Positions 21,702-29,884 of a stretch of DNA of 64,000 nt are shown one piece after another. Within the stretch, counting starts at the first letter, position 1, and every line of letters begins with the position of its first letter. The notes beneath the pieces are model-generated. The model was not told the origin of the DNA. It ran no database searches and was given only the letters and a program-made list of their open reading frames with translations. This DNA comes from Mycolicibacterium confluentis (GTDB lineage Bacteria; Actinomycetota; Actinomycetes; Mycobacteriales; Mycobacteriaceae). Made by a program: the position numbers and the translations under genes. The DNA lies in contig NZ_AP022612.1 in assembly GCF_010729895.1 (NCBI RefSeq), positions 558,001 through 622,000 of the forward strand. The letters are read 5' to 3'.

Positions 21702-23395
21702 GGCAGCAGCCTCTCCGGGATGTCCACGTGGCGGGCGCGCAGCCATTCGCCCAAGCCTTTGGCCTGCGGGTCGAAGCGGGCCTGATAGGCGACGCCCTGC
21801 CCCAGGAGGCCCTCGATGACGAAGTTCACCGCGCGCAGGTTGGGCAGCAGGTGCCTGGTGACGCCGAGATCCGCGGTCTCGGGCAGCAGGTCCCGCACCC
21901 TGTCCACGGTCAGGAAGTGCGCCAGCCACCGCCACTGGTCGTCGGTGCGGACCCAGAGTCCGACGTTGGCGTCACCGCCTTTGTCACCGCTGCGCGCGCC
22001 CGCGATGGTGCCCAACGGGACACGGCGGGTGGGTCCGGTGTCCAGCGGAGGGGGCAGGGGAGGGTCCTCGACGGCAGTGAGTACCTGCGTCTGCGTCGCG
22101 GGCGGAATGGTGACACGCGCGCCGTCGGCGAGCACCGCGATGTGCGGGACCTCGCCGGCGTCGACACAGCCCGCGGTGAACACGCCGTACACCGATCCGT
22201 CGCCGGGCGGTGCGGTCACATGGAAGCCCGGATAACTGGCGAGCGCGAGTTCGATTCCGGCGCTGGTGAACCCGCGGCCGACCTTGGCGGGGTCGGGATC
22301 GCGCACCGTGCAGTGCAGCAGCGCGCTGGCGGTCTCCTCGGTGTCGGCGTCGGGGTGATCGGTGCGCGCCAGCGTCCACTCCATCTCCGCGGGGCGCACC
22401 GTCAATGCGGCGTCGAGTTGGCGCTGCACCAACCCGGCCTTGGCCTCGATGTCCAGTCCGGTCAGCACGAAGGAGATCGAGTTGCGGAAGCCGCCGATGC
22501 CGTTGAGGGACACCTTGAGCGTCGGGGGAGGGGGTTCGCCCGTGGCGGCGCTGATCGCGACGCGGTCGGGGCCGTCGTCGCGCAGGGTCACGCTGTCGAG
22601 GCGCGCGGTCACATCGGGGTTGGCGTAACGGCCGCCGGTGACCTCGTAGAGCAGTTGGCTCGTCACGGTCCCGACGGTGACCGCGCCACCGGTGCCGTCG
22701 TGCTTGGTGATGACCGATGACCCGTCGGCGGCGATCTCGGCGAGCGGGAACCCCGGGTGGGTCAGATCGGCGAGTTCGGTGAAGAACGCGTAGTTGCCGC
22801 CGGAGGCCTGGATGCCGCATTCGATGACATGGCCGGCGATCACTGCGCCGGCGAGGCGGTCGTAGTCGCCCGCACGCCACCCGAAGTGCGCGGCAGCGGG
22901 GCCCACGATCACCGACGCGTCGGTGACCCGACCCGTGACCACGATGTCGGCGCCGGAGTTCAGGCACTCGACGATTCCCCAGGCGCCGAGGTAGGCGTTG
23001 GCGGTCAGGGGCGAGCCCAATCCGAGTTCACCCGCGCGGGGCAGCAGGTCGTCACCCTCGACGTGCGCGACCGAGGCCTCGATGCCCAGGCGATCCGCCA
23101 GAGCGCGGACCGCGGTGGCCAGGCCCGCGGGATTGAGGCCGCCCGCGTTGGCGACGATGCGCACGCCCTTGTCCTTGGCCAGGCCGAGGCATTCCTCGAG
23201 TTGGCGCAGGAAGGTCTTGGCGTAGCCGCCGTCCGGATTCTTCATCCGGTCGCGGCCGAGGATCAGCATGGTCAGCTCGGCCAGGTAGTCGCCGGTCAGG
23301 TAGTCGAGGTCACCGCCGGTGAGCATCTCGCGCATGGCCGCGAGTCGGTCGCCGTAGAACCCCGAGCAGTTGCCGATGCGAACCGCATCCCTCAC
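21698..23395 (-). CDS. AtuA-like protein (DUF1446, acyclic terpene utilisation family)
   Basis: 565 residues from GTG 23395, which has GGAGGG five bases upstream. The N-terminal AtuA-like domain contains VRIGNCSGFYGDRLAAMREML, KGVRIVANAGGLNP, and SGADIVVTGRVTDASVIVGPAA. The C-terminal ~110 residues carry the conserved GARSGDKGGDANVGLW segment. In Pseudomonas AtuA belongs to citronellol/geraniol degradation together with a biotin-dependent geranyl-CoA carboxylase, which fits the carboxylase and dehydrogenases downstream. First gene of a six-gene overlapping operon. The exact reaction is unknown. Confidence 0.85.
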   Translation of the reverse strand: MRDAVRIGNCSGFYGDRLAAMREMLTGGDLDYLTGDYLAELTMLILGRDRMKNPDGGYAKTFLRQLEECLGLAKDKGVRIVANAGGLNPAGLATAVRALADRLGIEASVAHVEGDDLLPRAGELGLGSPLTANAYLGAWGIVECLNSGADIVVTGRVTDASVIVGPAAAHFGWRAGDYDRLAGAVIAGHVIECGIQASGGNYAFFTELADLTHPGFPLAEIAADGSSVITKHDGTGGAVTVGTVTSQLLYEVTGGRYANPDVTARLDSVTLRDDGPDRVAISAATGEPPPPTLKVSLNGIGGFRNSISFVLTGLDIEAKAGLVQRQLDAALTVRPAEMEWTLARTDHPDADTEETASALLHCTVRDPDPAKVGRGFTSAGIELALASYPGFHVTAPPGDGSVYGVFTAGCVDAGEVPHIAVLADGARVTIPPATQTQVLTAVEDPPLPPPLDTGPTRRVPLGTIAGARSGDKGGDANVGLWVRTDDQWRWLAHFLTVDRVRDLLPETADLGVTRHLLPNLRAVNFVIEGLLGQGVAYQARFDPQAKGLGEWLRARHVDIPERLLP

Positions 23396-23494
23396 CCGCG
23401 CCCTCCGATCGTGGCCCCCCAACCAGTCGGTAGGTTACCGGGTACCGGCGGTTCCGAGTCAAGGGTTGACGGCGCGCAGATTCGGTGCTGCGAG

Positions 23495-23703
23495 CTACAG
23501 CCCCAACTCGGCGCGCATGTCGTCGATGGCCTTGCAGTAGCCCACCCAGTCCTCGTTCGTCATGGCATGTTGGGTCTGATCGAAGAGCCTGTTCCGTGCC
23601 GAAATCAGCTGGTCGTGTGGGCCGCGGTCTCGGTGCCGCGGTCGCCACCTCCGCACCCTGCCAAGCCCATAATCAACAGGACGGCGATCGTGAAACGCTT
23701 CAT
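23495..23703 (-). pseudogene. Small lipoprotein gene broken by a frameshift
   Basis: ATG 23703 opens a frame starting MKRFTIAVLLIMGLAGC, a clear lipoprotein signal with lipobox LAGC, preceded by GGGGGA. It stops after 32 residues at 23605. In another frame the DNA continues with a good protein-like stretch (DQLISARNRLFDQTQHAMTN, then an acidic helix) to TAG at 23495. A single-base indel near 23612 would join them into a lipoprotein of about 69 residues. M. tuberculosis also has a small gene (Rv0979c) at this place, but homology was not tested. A sequencing error cannot be excluded. Confidence 0.55.
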
Positions 23704-23924
23704 CGGGAGTCCCCCAACCTCAGCCGACAGCTGAGGGGAAGGCTAGACCCCTGGTGGGAGGCCCGCGGATGATTGCCCGCAATCCGGCGGGACCCCGGCG
23801 ATCCGCTGAATTTGGGGAGCCCGCGGCCCACCCGCTATCCTGAACTGCAATTGTCGCCGCTGAGGTCCGCGCGACCGATTGAACTTGTCCCGAATTTGGG
23901 GACCAACCGAAGGAGATGCACGTC

Positions 23925-24098
23925 ATGGCCGTGCCGAAGCGCAGAATGTCGCGTTCGAACACCCGTAGCCGTCGCGCACAGTGGAAGGCTGAGGCCACCG
24001 GTCTGGTCAACGTGACCGTCGCCGGCCAGCAGCACAAGGTGCCGCGTCGCCTCCTCAAGGCCGCTCGCCTCGGCCTGGTCGACCTCGACAAGCGCTGA
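23925..24098 (+). CDS. rpmF: 50S ribosomal protein L32
   Basis: 57 residues beginning [22 protein letters not shown], the L32 signature. AAGGAG lies nine bases upstream of ATG 23925. It contains no cysteine, so it is the zinc-independent (C-) form of L32. The same gene precedes mprA in M. tuberculosis. Confidence 0.95.
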   Translation: MAVPKRRMSRSNTRSRRAQWKAEATGLVNVTVAGQQHKVPRRLLKAARLGLVDLDKR

Positions 24099-24125
24099 TC
24101 CTGCTTGACGGCCGCTCGGCGCGCC

Positions 24126-24144
24126 TCTCAGTCTGGTCTCAGGC
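24126..24144 (+). promoter_or_regulatory. MprA box before mprA
   Basis: Direct repeat TCTCAGTC (24126) and TCTCAGGC (24137), 8-bp units with a 3-bp gap, 15 bp before the GTG start. MprA is known to autoregulate through such a box. Confidence 0.75.
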
Positions 24145-24159
24145 GGTGGGATAACACTG

Positions 24160-24852
24160 GTGGCCGTGCGGATTCTTGTCGTCGATGACGATCGCGCTGT
24201 GCGCGAATCGCTACGCAGGTCCCTCACTTTCAACGGTTACTCGGTTTCTCTTGCGGAGGACGGCGTCGAGGCGCTGACCACCATCACGGAGGAACGCCCC
24301 GACGCGGTCATCCTGGACGTGATGATGCCGCGCCTGGACGGCTTGGAAGTGTGTCGGCAGCTGCGCAGCACAGGTGATGACCTGCCCATTCTGGTGCTCA
24401 CTGCGCGGGACTCGGTGTCCGAGCGTGTCGCCGGACTGGACGCGGGCGCTGATGACTATCTCCCGAAGCCATTCGCGCTGGAGGAACTGCTCGCGCGGAT
24501 GCGTGCCCTGCTTCGGCGCAGCACCCTCGACGATCAGGCCGACTCGGCGACGATGACCTTCGCCGACCTCACGCTCGACCCGGTGACCCGCGATGTCACC
24601 CGAGGCACTCGTCACATCAGCCTCACCCGGACCGAGTTCGCACTGCTCGAGATGCTGATCGCGAATCCGCGGCGCGTCCTGACCCGCAGTCGCATCCTCG
24701 AAGAGGTCTGGGGCTTCGACTTTCCAACCTCTGGCAACGCCCTTGAGGTGTACGTCGGCTATCTGCGGCGCAAGACCGAGGCGGAGGGGGAGGCACGTTT
24801 GATCCACACCGTCCGCGGTGTGGGTTACGTGCTGCGTGAGACGCCGCCGTGA
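24160..24852 (+). CDS. mprA: Two-component response regulator MprA
   Basis: 230 residues, OmpR/PhoB type. The receiver domain has the acidic pocket VVDDD, the phospho-acceptor Asp in [12 protein letters not shown], the Thr in VLTARDS and the Lys in YLPKPF. The C-terminal winged-helix domain has [20 protein letters not shown] and ends with [12 protein letters not shown]. Nearly identical in type to M. tuberculosis MprA, which controls sigB, sigE, pepD and itself under envelope stress. GTG start. The sensor gene follows after 7 bp. Confidence 0.97.
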   Translation: MAVRILVVDDDRAVRESLRRSLTFNGYSVSLAEDGVEALTTITEERPDAVILDVMMPRLDGLEVCRQLRSTGDDLPILVLTARDSVSERVAGLDAGADDYLPKPFALEELLARMRALLRRSTLDDQADSATMTFADLTLDPVTRDVTRGTRHISLTRTEFALLEMLIANPRRVLTRSRILEEVWGFDFPTSGNALEVYVGYLRRKTEAEGEARLIHTVRGVGYVLRETPP

Positions 24853-24859
24853 GGGTGTG

Positions 24860-26380
24860 ATGCGTCTCTTCCGTCGGCAGAAACCGCCTCAGCACTCACC
24901 GCTGGAGGCCACGCCGTCGCTGTCGTTGCGTTGGCGCGTGATGCTGCTGGCCATGTCCATGGTGGCGATGGTGGTGGTGCTGATGGCCGTCGCGGTCTAC
25001 GCGGTGGTTTCGGCGGCTCTCTACGACGACATCGACAACCAGTTGCAGAGCCGGGCTCAGCTCCTGATCGCCAGCGGTTCGCTGGCCGCCGATCCGGCCA
25101 AGGCCATCGAGGGTACGGCGTACTCCGACGTCAACGCGATGCTGATCAACCCGGGCAAGTCGATCTACACGGCCAACCAGGAGGGACAGACCCTCCCGAT
25201 CGGCAACACCGAGAAGGCCGTGATCCGGGGTGAGCTGTTCATGTCGCGCCGCACGGCCGACGACCAACGCGTGCTGGCGGTGCACCTGCCCAACGACAGC
25301 ACGCTGCTGATCTCGAAGAGCTTGGCGCCCACGGACGCGGTGATGACGAAACTGCGCTGGGTGCTGCTGGCGGTCGGCGGCGTCGGTGTCGCGGTGGCTG
25401 CCATAGCGGGCGGGATCGTGATCCGAACCGGCCTGCGGCCCGTGGTCCGGCTGACGCAGGCCGCGGAACGCGTTGCGCGCACCGACGATCTGCGCCCGAT
25501 CCCCGTGTTCGGCAGCGATGAACTCGCGCGCCTGACAGAGGCGTTCAACACCATGCTCCGTGCGCTCACCGAATCGCGTGAGCGCCAGGCGCGGCTTGTC
25601 GCCGACGCCGGCCATGAACTCCGCACGCCACTGACGTCGCTGCGCACCAACGTCGAACTGTTGATGGCCGCGCACAAACCGGGCGCCCCACCGATCCCCG
25701 AGACCGAGATGGTCGAACTGCGGTCGGACGTCATCGGCCAGATCGAGGAATTGTCCACTCTGGTGGGCGATCTGGTGGATCTCACCCGTGACGACGCGGG
25801 TGGTGTGGTGCACGAGGCCGTGGACATGGTCGAGGTCATCGACCGCAGCCTCGAGCGGGTCCGTCGCCGCCGCAACGACATCGAGTTCGACATCGACGTG
25901 ACGCCGTGGCAGGTGTACGGCGACGCCACAGGACTGTCGCGCGCGGTGCTCAACCTGCTCGACAATGCGGCCAAGTGGAGTCCGTCGGGCGGACGGGTCG
26001 GTCTGCGGCTCACCCAACTGGATCCGGCGAATGCCGAGTTGGTGGTGTCGGATCTGGGACCCGGCATTCCGCTCGAGGAACGCAGGCTGGTGTTCGAGCG
26101 GTTCTATCGGTCGACGGCCGCGCGTGCCATGCCTGGGTCGGGTCTCGGCCTGGCCATCGTCAAACACGTTGTGCTCAAACACGGTGGCGCGTTGCGGGTC
26201 GAGGACACCGTGCCGGGCGGCCAACCGCCGGGTACGTCGATCTTCGTTCTGCTGCCGGGACGACCCCTGCCGCCCGTGTCGGACCCGGCTGGACCGGACG
26301 TCTTCAGCAACAATGGGGAGAAGTCACCACAAGCGCAGAGCGTTGTCTCAGTCGATTCTCAGTCGATGCAGGCAAGGTAG
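24860..26380 (+). CDS. mprB: Sensor histidine kinase MprB
   Basis: 506 residues from ATG 24860. Two transmembrane segments (about residues 28-50 and 165-190) enclose a periplasmic sensor domain. Then come a HAMP region, the phosphorylated His in DAGHELRTPLTSLRTN, and the ATPase domain with N (LNLLDNAAKWSP), G1 (DLGPGIP) and G2 (GSGLGLAIV) boxes. It phosphorylates MprA in response to cell-envelope stress. The 3' end of the gene contains the MprA box that serves pepD. Confidence 0.97.
   Translation: MRLFRRQKPPQHSPLEATPSLSLRWRVMLLAMSMVAMVVVLMAVAVYAVVSAALYDDIDNQLQSRAQLLIASGSLAADPAKAIEGTAYSDVNAMLINPGKSIYTANQEGQTLPIGNTEKAVIRGELFMSRRTADDQRVLAVHLPNDSTLLISKSLAPTDAVMTKLRWVLLAVGGVGVAVAAIAGGIVIRTGLRPVVRLTQAAERVARTDDLRPIPVFGSDELARLTEAFNTMLRALTESRERQARLVADAGHELRTPLTSLRTNVELLMAAHKPGAPPIPETEMVELRSDVIGQIEELSTLVGDLVDLTRDDAGGVVHEAVDMVEVIDRSLERVRRRRNDIEFDIDVTPWQVYGDATGLSRAVLNLLDNAAKWSPSGGRVGLRLTQLDPANAELVVSDLGPGIPLEERRLVFERFYRSTAARAMPGSGLGLAIVKHVVLKHGGALRVEDTVPGGQPPGTSIFVLLPGRPLPPVSDPAGPDVFSNNGEKSPQAQSVVSVDSQSMQAR
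26346..26364 (+). promoter_or_regulatory. MprA box before pepD, inside the end of mprB
   Basis: Direct repeat TCTCAGTC at 26346 and 26357 with a 3-bp gap, the cleanest copy in the window. It lies within the last codons of mprB, 73 bp before the pepD start, so pepD probably has its own MprA-controlled promoter. Confidence 0.75.
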
Positions 26381-26437
26381 ATGCCAACGGGCCGACTGGC
26401 CGACTGAGCCTCCCAAGTGAAGGACACAAGCGAATCC

Positions 26438-27808
26438 ATGACGAACCAGCCGAGGTACGTTCCGCAGCAGCACGGCCCCCAGGGCCCGCCGCCCGGAGTC
26501 AATCCGCATGCACCGCAGGCGTATCCAGGGCAGTTCCAGCAGGGCTACGACTGGCGTTACGCCACGCAGCAGACCGGCCAGCAGCCGCGCCCGCCCTACG
26601 ACCCCTACCGAACCGCACCCCAGCAACCGCAGCCCCGTCCGACTAAGCCCGGAAAGCGTTCACGTTCAGTCGGATTGGCTGCTGGTGCGCTGGCGATCGC
26701 GGTGGTCTCGGCCGGTGTCGGCGGCGCGGTGGCGCTGCTGGCCGAACCTGACCCGCAGGCCCCGTCGAGTGTCTCCACGGCCAACGGCCCGGCGCCCAGC
26801 GTGCCCGCGGCCAACGTGCCCGCGGGATCGATCGAACAGGTTGCCGCCAAGGTGGTGCCCAGTGTGGTCAAGCTCGAGACCGATCTCGGCCGGGCCAACG
26901 AGGAGGGTTCCGGCATCATCTTGACGTCGGACGGCCTCATTCTCACCAACAACCACGTGGTCGCCGCGGCCGCAGGTGGTCCCGCGCCGAGCGGCGGCGG
27001 TGCGCCCGCCTCGCCGGACGAGCCCAGCCCGCGGGGCGCCAAGCCGACCACCACGGTGACCTTCGCCGACGGGCGCACCGCGCCGTTCACTGTCGTGGGC
27101 ACCGATCCCGCCAGTGACATCGCGGTCGTGCGGGCCGAGGGCGTGTCGGGCCTGACCCCGATCACGCTCGGGTCGTCGGCCGATCTGCGAGTCGGGCAGA
27201 ACGTCGTCGCGATCGGATCGCCGCTGGGCCTCGAGGGAACCGTGACGACGGGCATCGTCAGCGCGCTCAACCGCCCGGTCTCCACGGCCGGAGATGCGGG
27301 CAACCAGAACACGGTGCTCGACGCCATCCAGACCGACGCCGCCATCAACCCCGGCAACTCGGGCGGTGCGCTGGTGAACATGAACGGTGAACTGGTCGGC
27401 GTCAACTCCGCGATCGCGACCCTCGGCGCTGACTCGCAGAACGGGCCCAAGGGCGGGTCGATCGGCCTGGGCTTCGCGATTCCGGTGGATCAGGCCAAGC
27501 GGATCGCCGATGAGCTGATCGCCACCGGAACGGCCTCGCACGCCTCCCTGGGTGTGCAGGTCAGCAACGACACCAGCTCGAACGGCGCCAAGATCGTCGA
27601 GGTGACGCCCGGCGGTGCGGCCTCCGGCGCGGGCCTGCCCAGCGGTGTCGTCGTCACCAAGGTCAACGATCGTGTGATCGCCAGCGCGGACGCTCTGGTG
27701 GCCGCGGTGCGTTCCAAGGCGCCCGGTGACACCATCACGCTGACGTACGTGGGGGAGTCGGGAGAACCGGTTTCGCTGCAGGTGACGTTGGGTAAGGCCA
27801 AGCAGTGA
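26438..27808 (+). CDS. pepD: Membrane-anchored HtrA-like serine protease with PDZ domain
   Basis: 456 residues. A cytoplasmic Pro/Gln-rich tail of about 75 residues precedes a single membrane segment. The trypsin-like domain has the triad His (TNNHVV), Asp (ASDIAVV) and Ser (NPGNSGGAL); a C-terminal PDZ domain follows (SLGVQVSNDTSS to LGKAKQ). It degrades or chaperones misfolded envelope proteins and feeds back on the MprAB/SigE network. ATG 26438 matches the conserved TN.PRY start; GTG 26417 is an alternative. Confidence 0.95.
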   Translation: MTNQPRYVPQQHGPQGPPPGVNPHAPQAYPGQFQQGYDWRYATQQTGQQPRPPYDPYRTAPQQPQPRPTKPGKRSRSVGLAAGALAIAVVSAGVGGAVALLAEPDPQAPSSVSTANGPAPSVPAANVPAGSIEQVAAKVVPSVVKLETDLGRANEEGSGIILTSDGLILTNNHVVAAAAGGPAPSGGGAPASPDEPSPRGAKPTTTVTFADGRTAPFTVVGTDPASDIAVVRAEGVSGLTPITLGSSADLRVGQNVVAIGSPLGLEGTVTTGIVSALNRPVSTAGDAGNQNTVLDAIQTDAAINPGNSGGALVNMNGELVGVNSAIATLGADSQNGPKGGSIGLGFAIPVDQAKRIADELIATGTASHASLGVQVSNDTSSNGAKIVEVTPGGAASGAGLPSGVVVTKVNDRVIASADALVAAVRSKAPGDTITLTYVGESGEPVSLQVTLGKAKQ

Positions 27809-27879
27809 CGATTGAACTCCCCCCTGCAACCCTGACGGCGGTGACACCGCTGTCGCGGTCCGGATATACGGTGGCATCC

Positions 27880-28374
27880 ATGGAACAGCCTGTGGAGCTG
27901 GTGGGTAGGGCGCTCGTGGTCGTGGTCGACGACCGTACTGCGCATGGGGAAGAGGATCACAGCGGTCCACTGGTGACGGAACTGCTCAACGAAGCCGGTT
28001 TCGTCGTGGACGGTGTGGTCGTGGTCGCCGCCGACGAGGTGGAGATCCGCAACGCACTCAACACCGCCGTCATCGGCGGCGTCGACCTTGTCGTCTCGGT
28101 GGGCGGGACCGGTGTGACGCCGCGCGACGTCACGCCGGAGGCCACGACCGACATCCTGGACCGTGAACTGCTCGGCATCGCCGAGGCGCTGCGCGGGTCC
28201 GGTCTGTCAGCCGGCATCCCCGACGCCGGACTGTCCCGCGGCCTCGCCGGTATCTCCGGAAGCACACTGGTGGTCAACCTGGCGGGCTCCCGCGCCGCGG
28301 TGCGCGATGGCATGGCCACCCTCAACCCGCTGGCCGCTCAGGTCATCGGCCAACTGTCGAGCCTGGAGATCTGA
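27880..28374 (+). CDS. moaB2: MoaB/Mog-like molybdopterin-binding protein
   Basis: 164 residues from ATG 27880. MogA/MoaB-fold motifs: DDRTAHGEEDHSGPLV, then LVVSVGGTGVTPRDVTPEA, the molybdopterin-binding loop, and SRGLAGISGSTLVVNLAGS. Likely adenylates or binds molybdopterin in cofactor synthesis. An alternative GTG at 27805 overlaps the pepD stop as GTGA and would add 25 residues without family resemblance. Same order as Rv0983-Rv0984. Confidence 0.88.
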   Translation: MEQPVELVGRALVVVVDDRTAHGEEDHSGPLVTELLNEAGFVVDGVVVVAADEVEIRNALNTAVIGGVDLVVSVGGTGVTPRDVTPEATTDILDRELLGIAEALRGSGLSAGIPDAGLSRGLAGISGSTLVVNLAGSRAAVRDGMATLNPLAAQVIGQLSSLEI

Positions 28375-28397
28375 GCGGTCGCACAAGCTCTCAAGTT

Positions 28398-28433
28398 ACG
28401 GGCACCGTTAGCCGAAACCGGCGCGGTGCCCGT
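28398..28433 (+). terminator. Intrinsic terminator after moaB2
   Basis: A 10-bp stem ACGGGCACCG/CGGTGCCCGT with a 16-nt loop, followed by TCTTTATT. Confidence 0.75.
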
Positions 28434-28466
28434 TCTTTATTCCCGTCCTAGCGGCGGGTCACGGCT

Positions 28467-28484
28467 CCGTAAGTTGTGTTACGG
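28467..28484. promoter_or_regulatory. Inverted repeat upstream of the 52-codon gene
   Basis: CCGTAA and TTACGG separated by six bases, 58 bp before the GTG at 28542. Position suits an operator; no regulator can be assigned. Confidence 0.4.
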
Positions 28485-28541
28485 CCGCGTGAACAGGGTA
28501 AATGGAGATAGTGTTAACTCCATCACAGCAGTGGAGGCGTT

Positions 28542-28700
28542 GTGGCAGGTACAGCACCGCGAGATCGCGATTCAGTTAACAAGATCTTCGGTATCGAAAT
28601 TCCCCAGGAGTCGAGCGATGAGCGCGATCCCGATGCCGGCCGCGACGAACGGGAACGGGATCGGTGGCTGCAGGAGAATGTTCCGCCGCACCACGGGTGA
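28542..28700 (+). CDS. Small conserved-looking protein, 52 residues
   Basis: GTG 28542 is preceded by GGAGG at 4-nt spacing. The frame encodes a highly charged 52-residue protein that starts AGTAPRDRDSVNKIFGIEIP and ends DRWLQENVPPHHG, with an acidic/basic DERDPDAGRDERERD centre. The composition is unlike random reading of high-GC DNA, and the ribosome binding site is good. I recall similar short proteins at this place after moaB2 in other mycobacteria, but could not check. Function unknown; soluble and probably helical. Confidence 0.65.
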   Translation: MAGTAPRDRDSVNKIFGIEIPQESSDERDPDAGRDERERDRWLQENVPPHHG

Positions 28701-29041
28701 CTGATCGGACCTGTTTGTCGGGTATTGCCGCTGGTACGTGGGTTGGCCGGGCGCGGCGTCTGGGCTGGGGCCGCTGCCCCGATGGTGTGGAGCAACCACA
28801 GGGGCGCGGCGCAACCGCATCAACTCCTGCTTCTGCGCGAGCAAACTCCTGGCATGTCACGCCAGTGTTTTCGGGGAAATTCGGATGCGTTGCCGGGTGA
28901 AGTAGGCGCCGTTATGTTCCTCGTGTCGCAAATGATGAGCGAAAATTAAGGGATCCATGTGAGGCTTCTCATCTGGATGTCCTTAATGGAACCCCTCTCG
29001 GTGAGCCCCCCCGGATCACCGCTGACACAGCTAGGGAGAAC
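28701..29041. other. Leader/promoter region of the porin array
   Basis: No convincing gene. In M. smegmatis the mspA promoter lies several hundred bases upstream of the gene, with a long untranslated leader, so this stretch probably holds the promoter and leader of the first porin. An AGGGAG sequence precedes ATG 29042. Confidence 0.5.
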
Positions 29042-29683
29042 ATGAAGGTATTCAGTCGGGTGCTGGTGGCGGTCCTCGCCGCATTCGCCACTCTGTTCGT
29101 GGGAACGGGCACCTCGCACGCTGGCTTGGACAATGAGCTGAGCTTGGTGGACGGCAAGGGTCGCACCCTGACGATTCAGCAGTGGGACACGTTCCTCAAC
29201 GGTGTGTTCCCGTTGGACCGCAACCGTCTGACCCGTGAGTGGTTCCACTCCGGCAAGGCCGTGTACGCGGTGACCGGTGAGGGTGCCGACGAGTTCGAGG
29301 GTGTGCTGGAACTGGGCTACCAGGTCGGCTTCCCGTGGTCGCTGGGTGTGGGCATCAACTTCAGCTACACCACCCCCAACATCGCCCTGGACGGCCAGGA
29401 CTTCATCGCGCCGGGCATGATCGACCTCCTCCCCGGCATCACCACCCCGCCGCTGTTCCCGGGTGTGTCGATCAGTGCTGACCTGGGCAACGGCCCCGGC
29501 ATCCAGGAAGTCGCGACCTTCTCGGTCGACGTCTCCGGTGCCAACGGCGCTGTGGCGGTCTCCAACGCCCACGGCACCGTGACCGGTGCTGCCGGCGGTG
29601 TGCTGCTGCGTCCCTACGCCCGTCTGATCTCGGGTGCCGGCGACAGCGTCACCACCTACGGCGAGCCGTGGAACATGAACTGA
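29042..29683 (+). CDS. MspA-family outer-membrane porin, copy 1
   Basis: 213 residues: a 27-residue signal peptide ending THSHA-type (GTSHA) and a 186-residue mature porin starting GLDNELSLVDG. It aligns with MspA over its whole length, including REWFHSGKAVY, the GFPWSLGVGINFSYTTPNI strands and the C-terminal SVTTYGEPWNMN. MspA-type octamers form the main hydrophilic channel of fast-growing mycobacteria. The constriction loop reads LDGQDFIAPGM instead of the IDDGD of MspA and is two residues longer. The locus after mprAB-pepD-moaB2 corresponds to the mspC locus as I remember it. Confidence 0.95.
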   Translation: MKVFSRVLVAVLAAFATLFVGTGTSHAGLDNELSLVDGKGRTLTIQQWDTFLNGVFPLDRNRLTREWFHSGKAVYAVTGEGADEFEGVLELGYQVGFPWSLGVGINFSYTTPNIALDGQDFIAPGMIDLLPGITTPPLFPGVSISADLGNGPGIQEVATFSVDVSGANGAVAVSNAHGTVTGAAGGVLLRPYARLISGAGDSVTTYGEPWNMN

Positions 29684-29701
29684 CCTGACCCGGTCAAACC
29701 T

Positions 29702-29736
29702 GGACGGCCCCCGGCGCACTGCGCCGGGGGCCGTCC
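29702..29736 (+). terminator. Terminator after porin copy 1
   Basis: A 16-bp perfect GC-rich stem with loop ACT, followed by TTGTTG. Confidence 0.8.
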
Positions 29737-29784
29737 TTGTTGTGCGAAGATTGTGTGGTCAAGTCTGTGTGTTTGTTAAATCTT

Positions 29785-29800
29785 TGCAACTCGAGTTGCA
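29785..29800. promoter_or_regulatory. 16-bp perfect palindrome upstream of porin copy 2
   Basis: TGCAACTCGAGTTGCA lies 85 bp before the copy 2 start; a degenerate half (GTTGCAGCTCGGG) lies at the matching place before copy 3. Operator-like; regulator unknown. Downstream, copies 2 and 3 share a CTTCTTAAGT...GAGAA leader motif (29814 and 30695). Confidence 0.45.
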
Positions 29801-29884
29801 GGGTTGGGCTGCACTTCTTAAGTTTCCATGAGAAAACTTACGAGAGTTTTTCCGAGAGCGACCTGAGACAGAGTGGGGAAGACA

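Noticed and set aside
23718..23736. CCTCAGC/GCTGAGG hairpin as a terminator
   Set aside because: The 7-bp stem lies just upstream of the minus-strand lipoprotein start, with no T-run in either direction, so no role can be supported.
28664..28949. Short plus-strand frames upstream of porin copy 1
   Set aside because: No ribosome binding site, composition typical of out-of-frame reading, and partly overlapping the better supported 52-codon gene.
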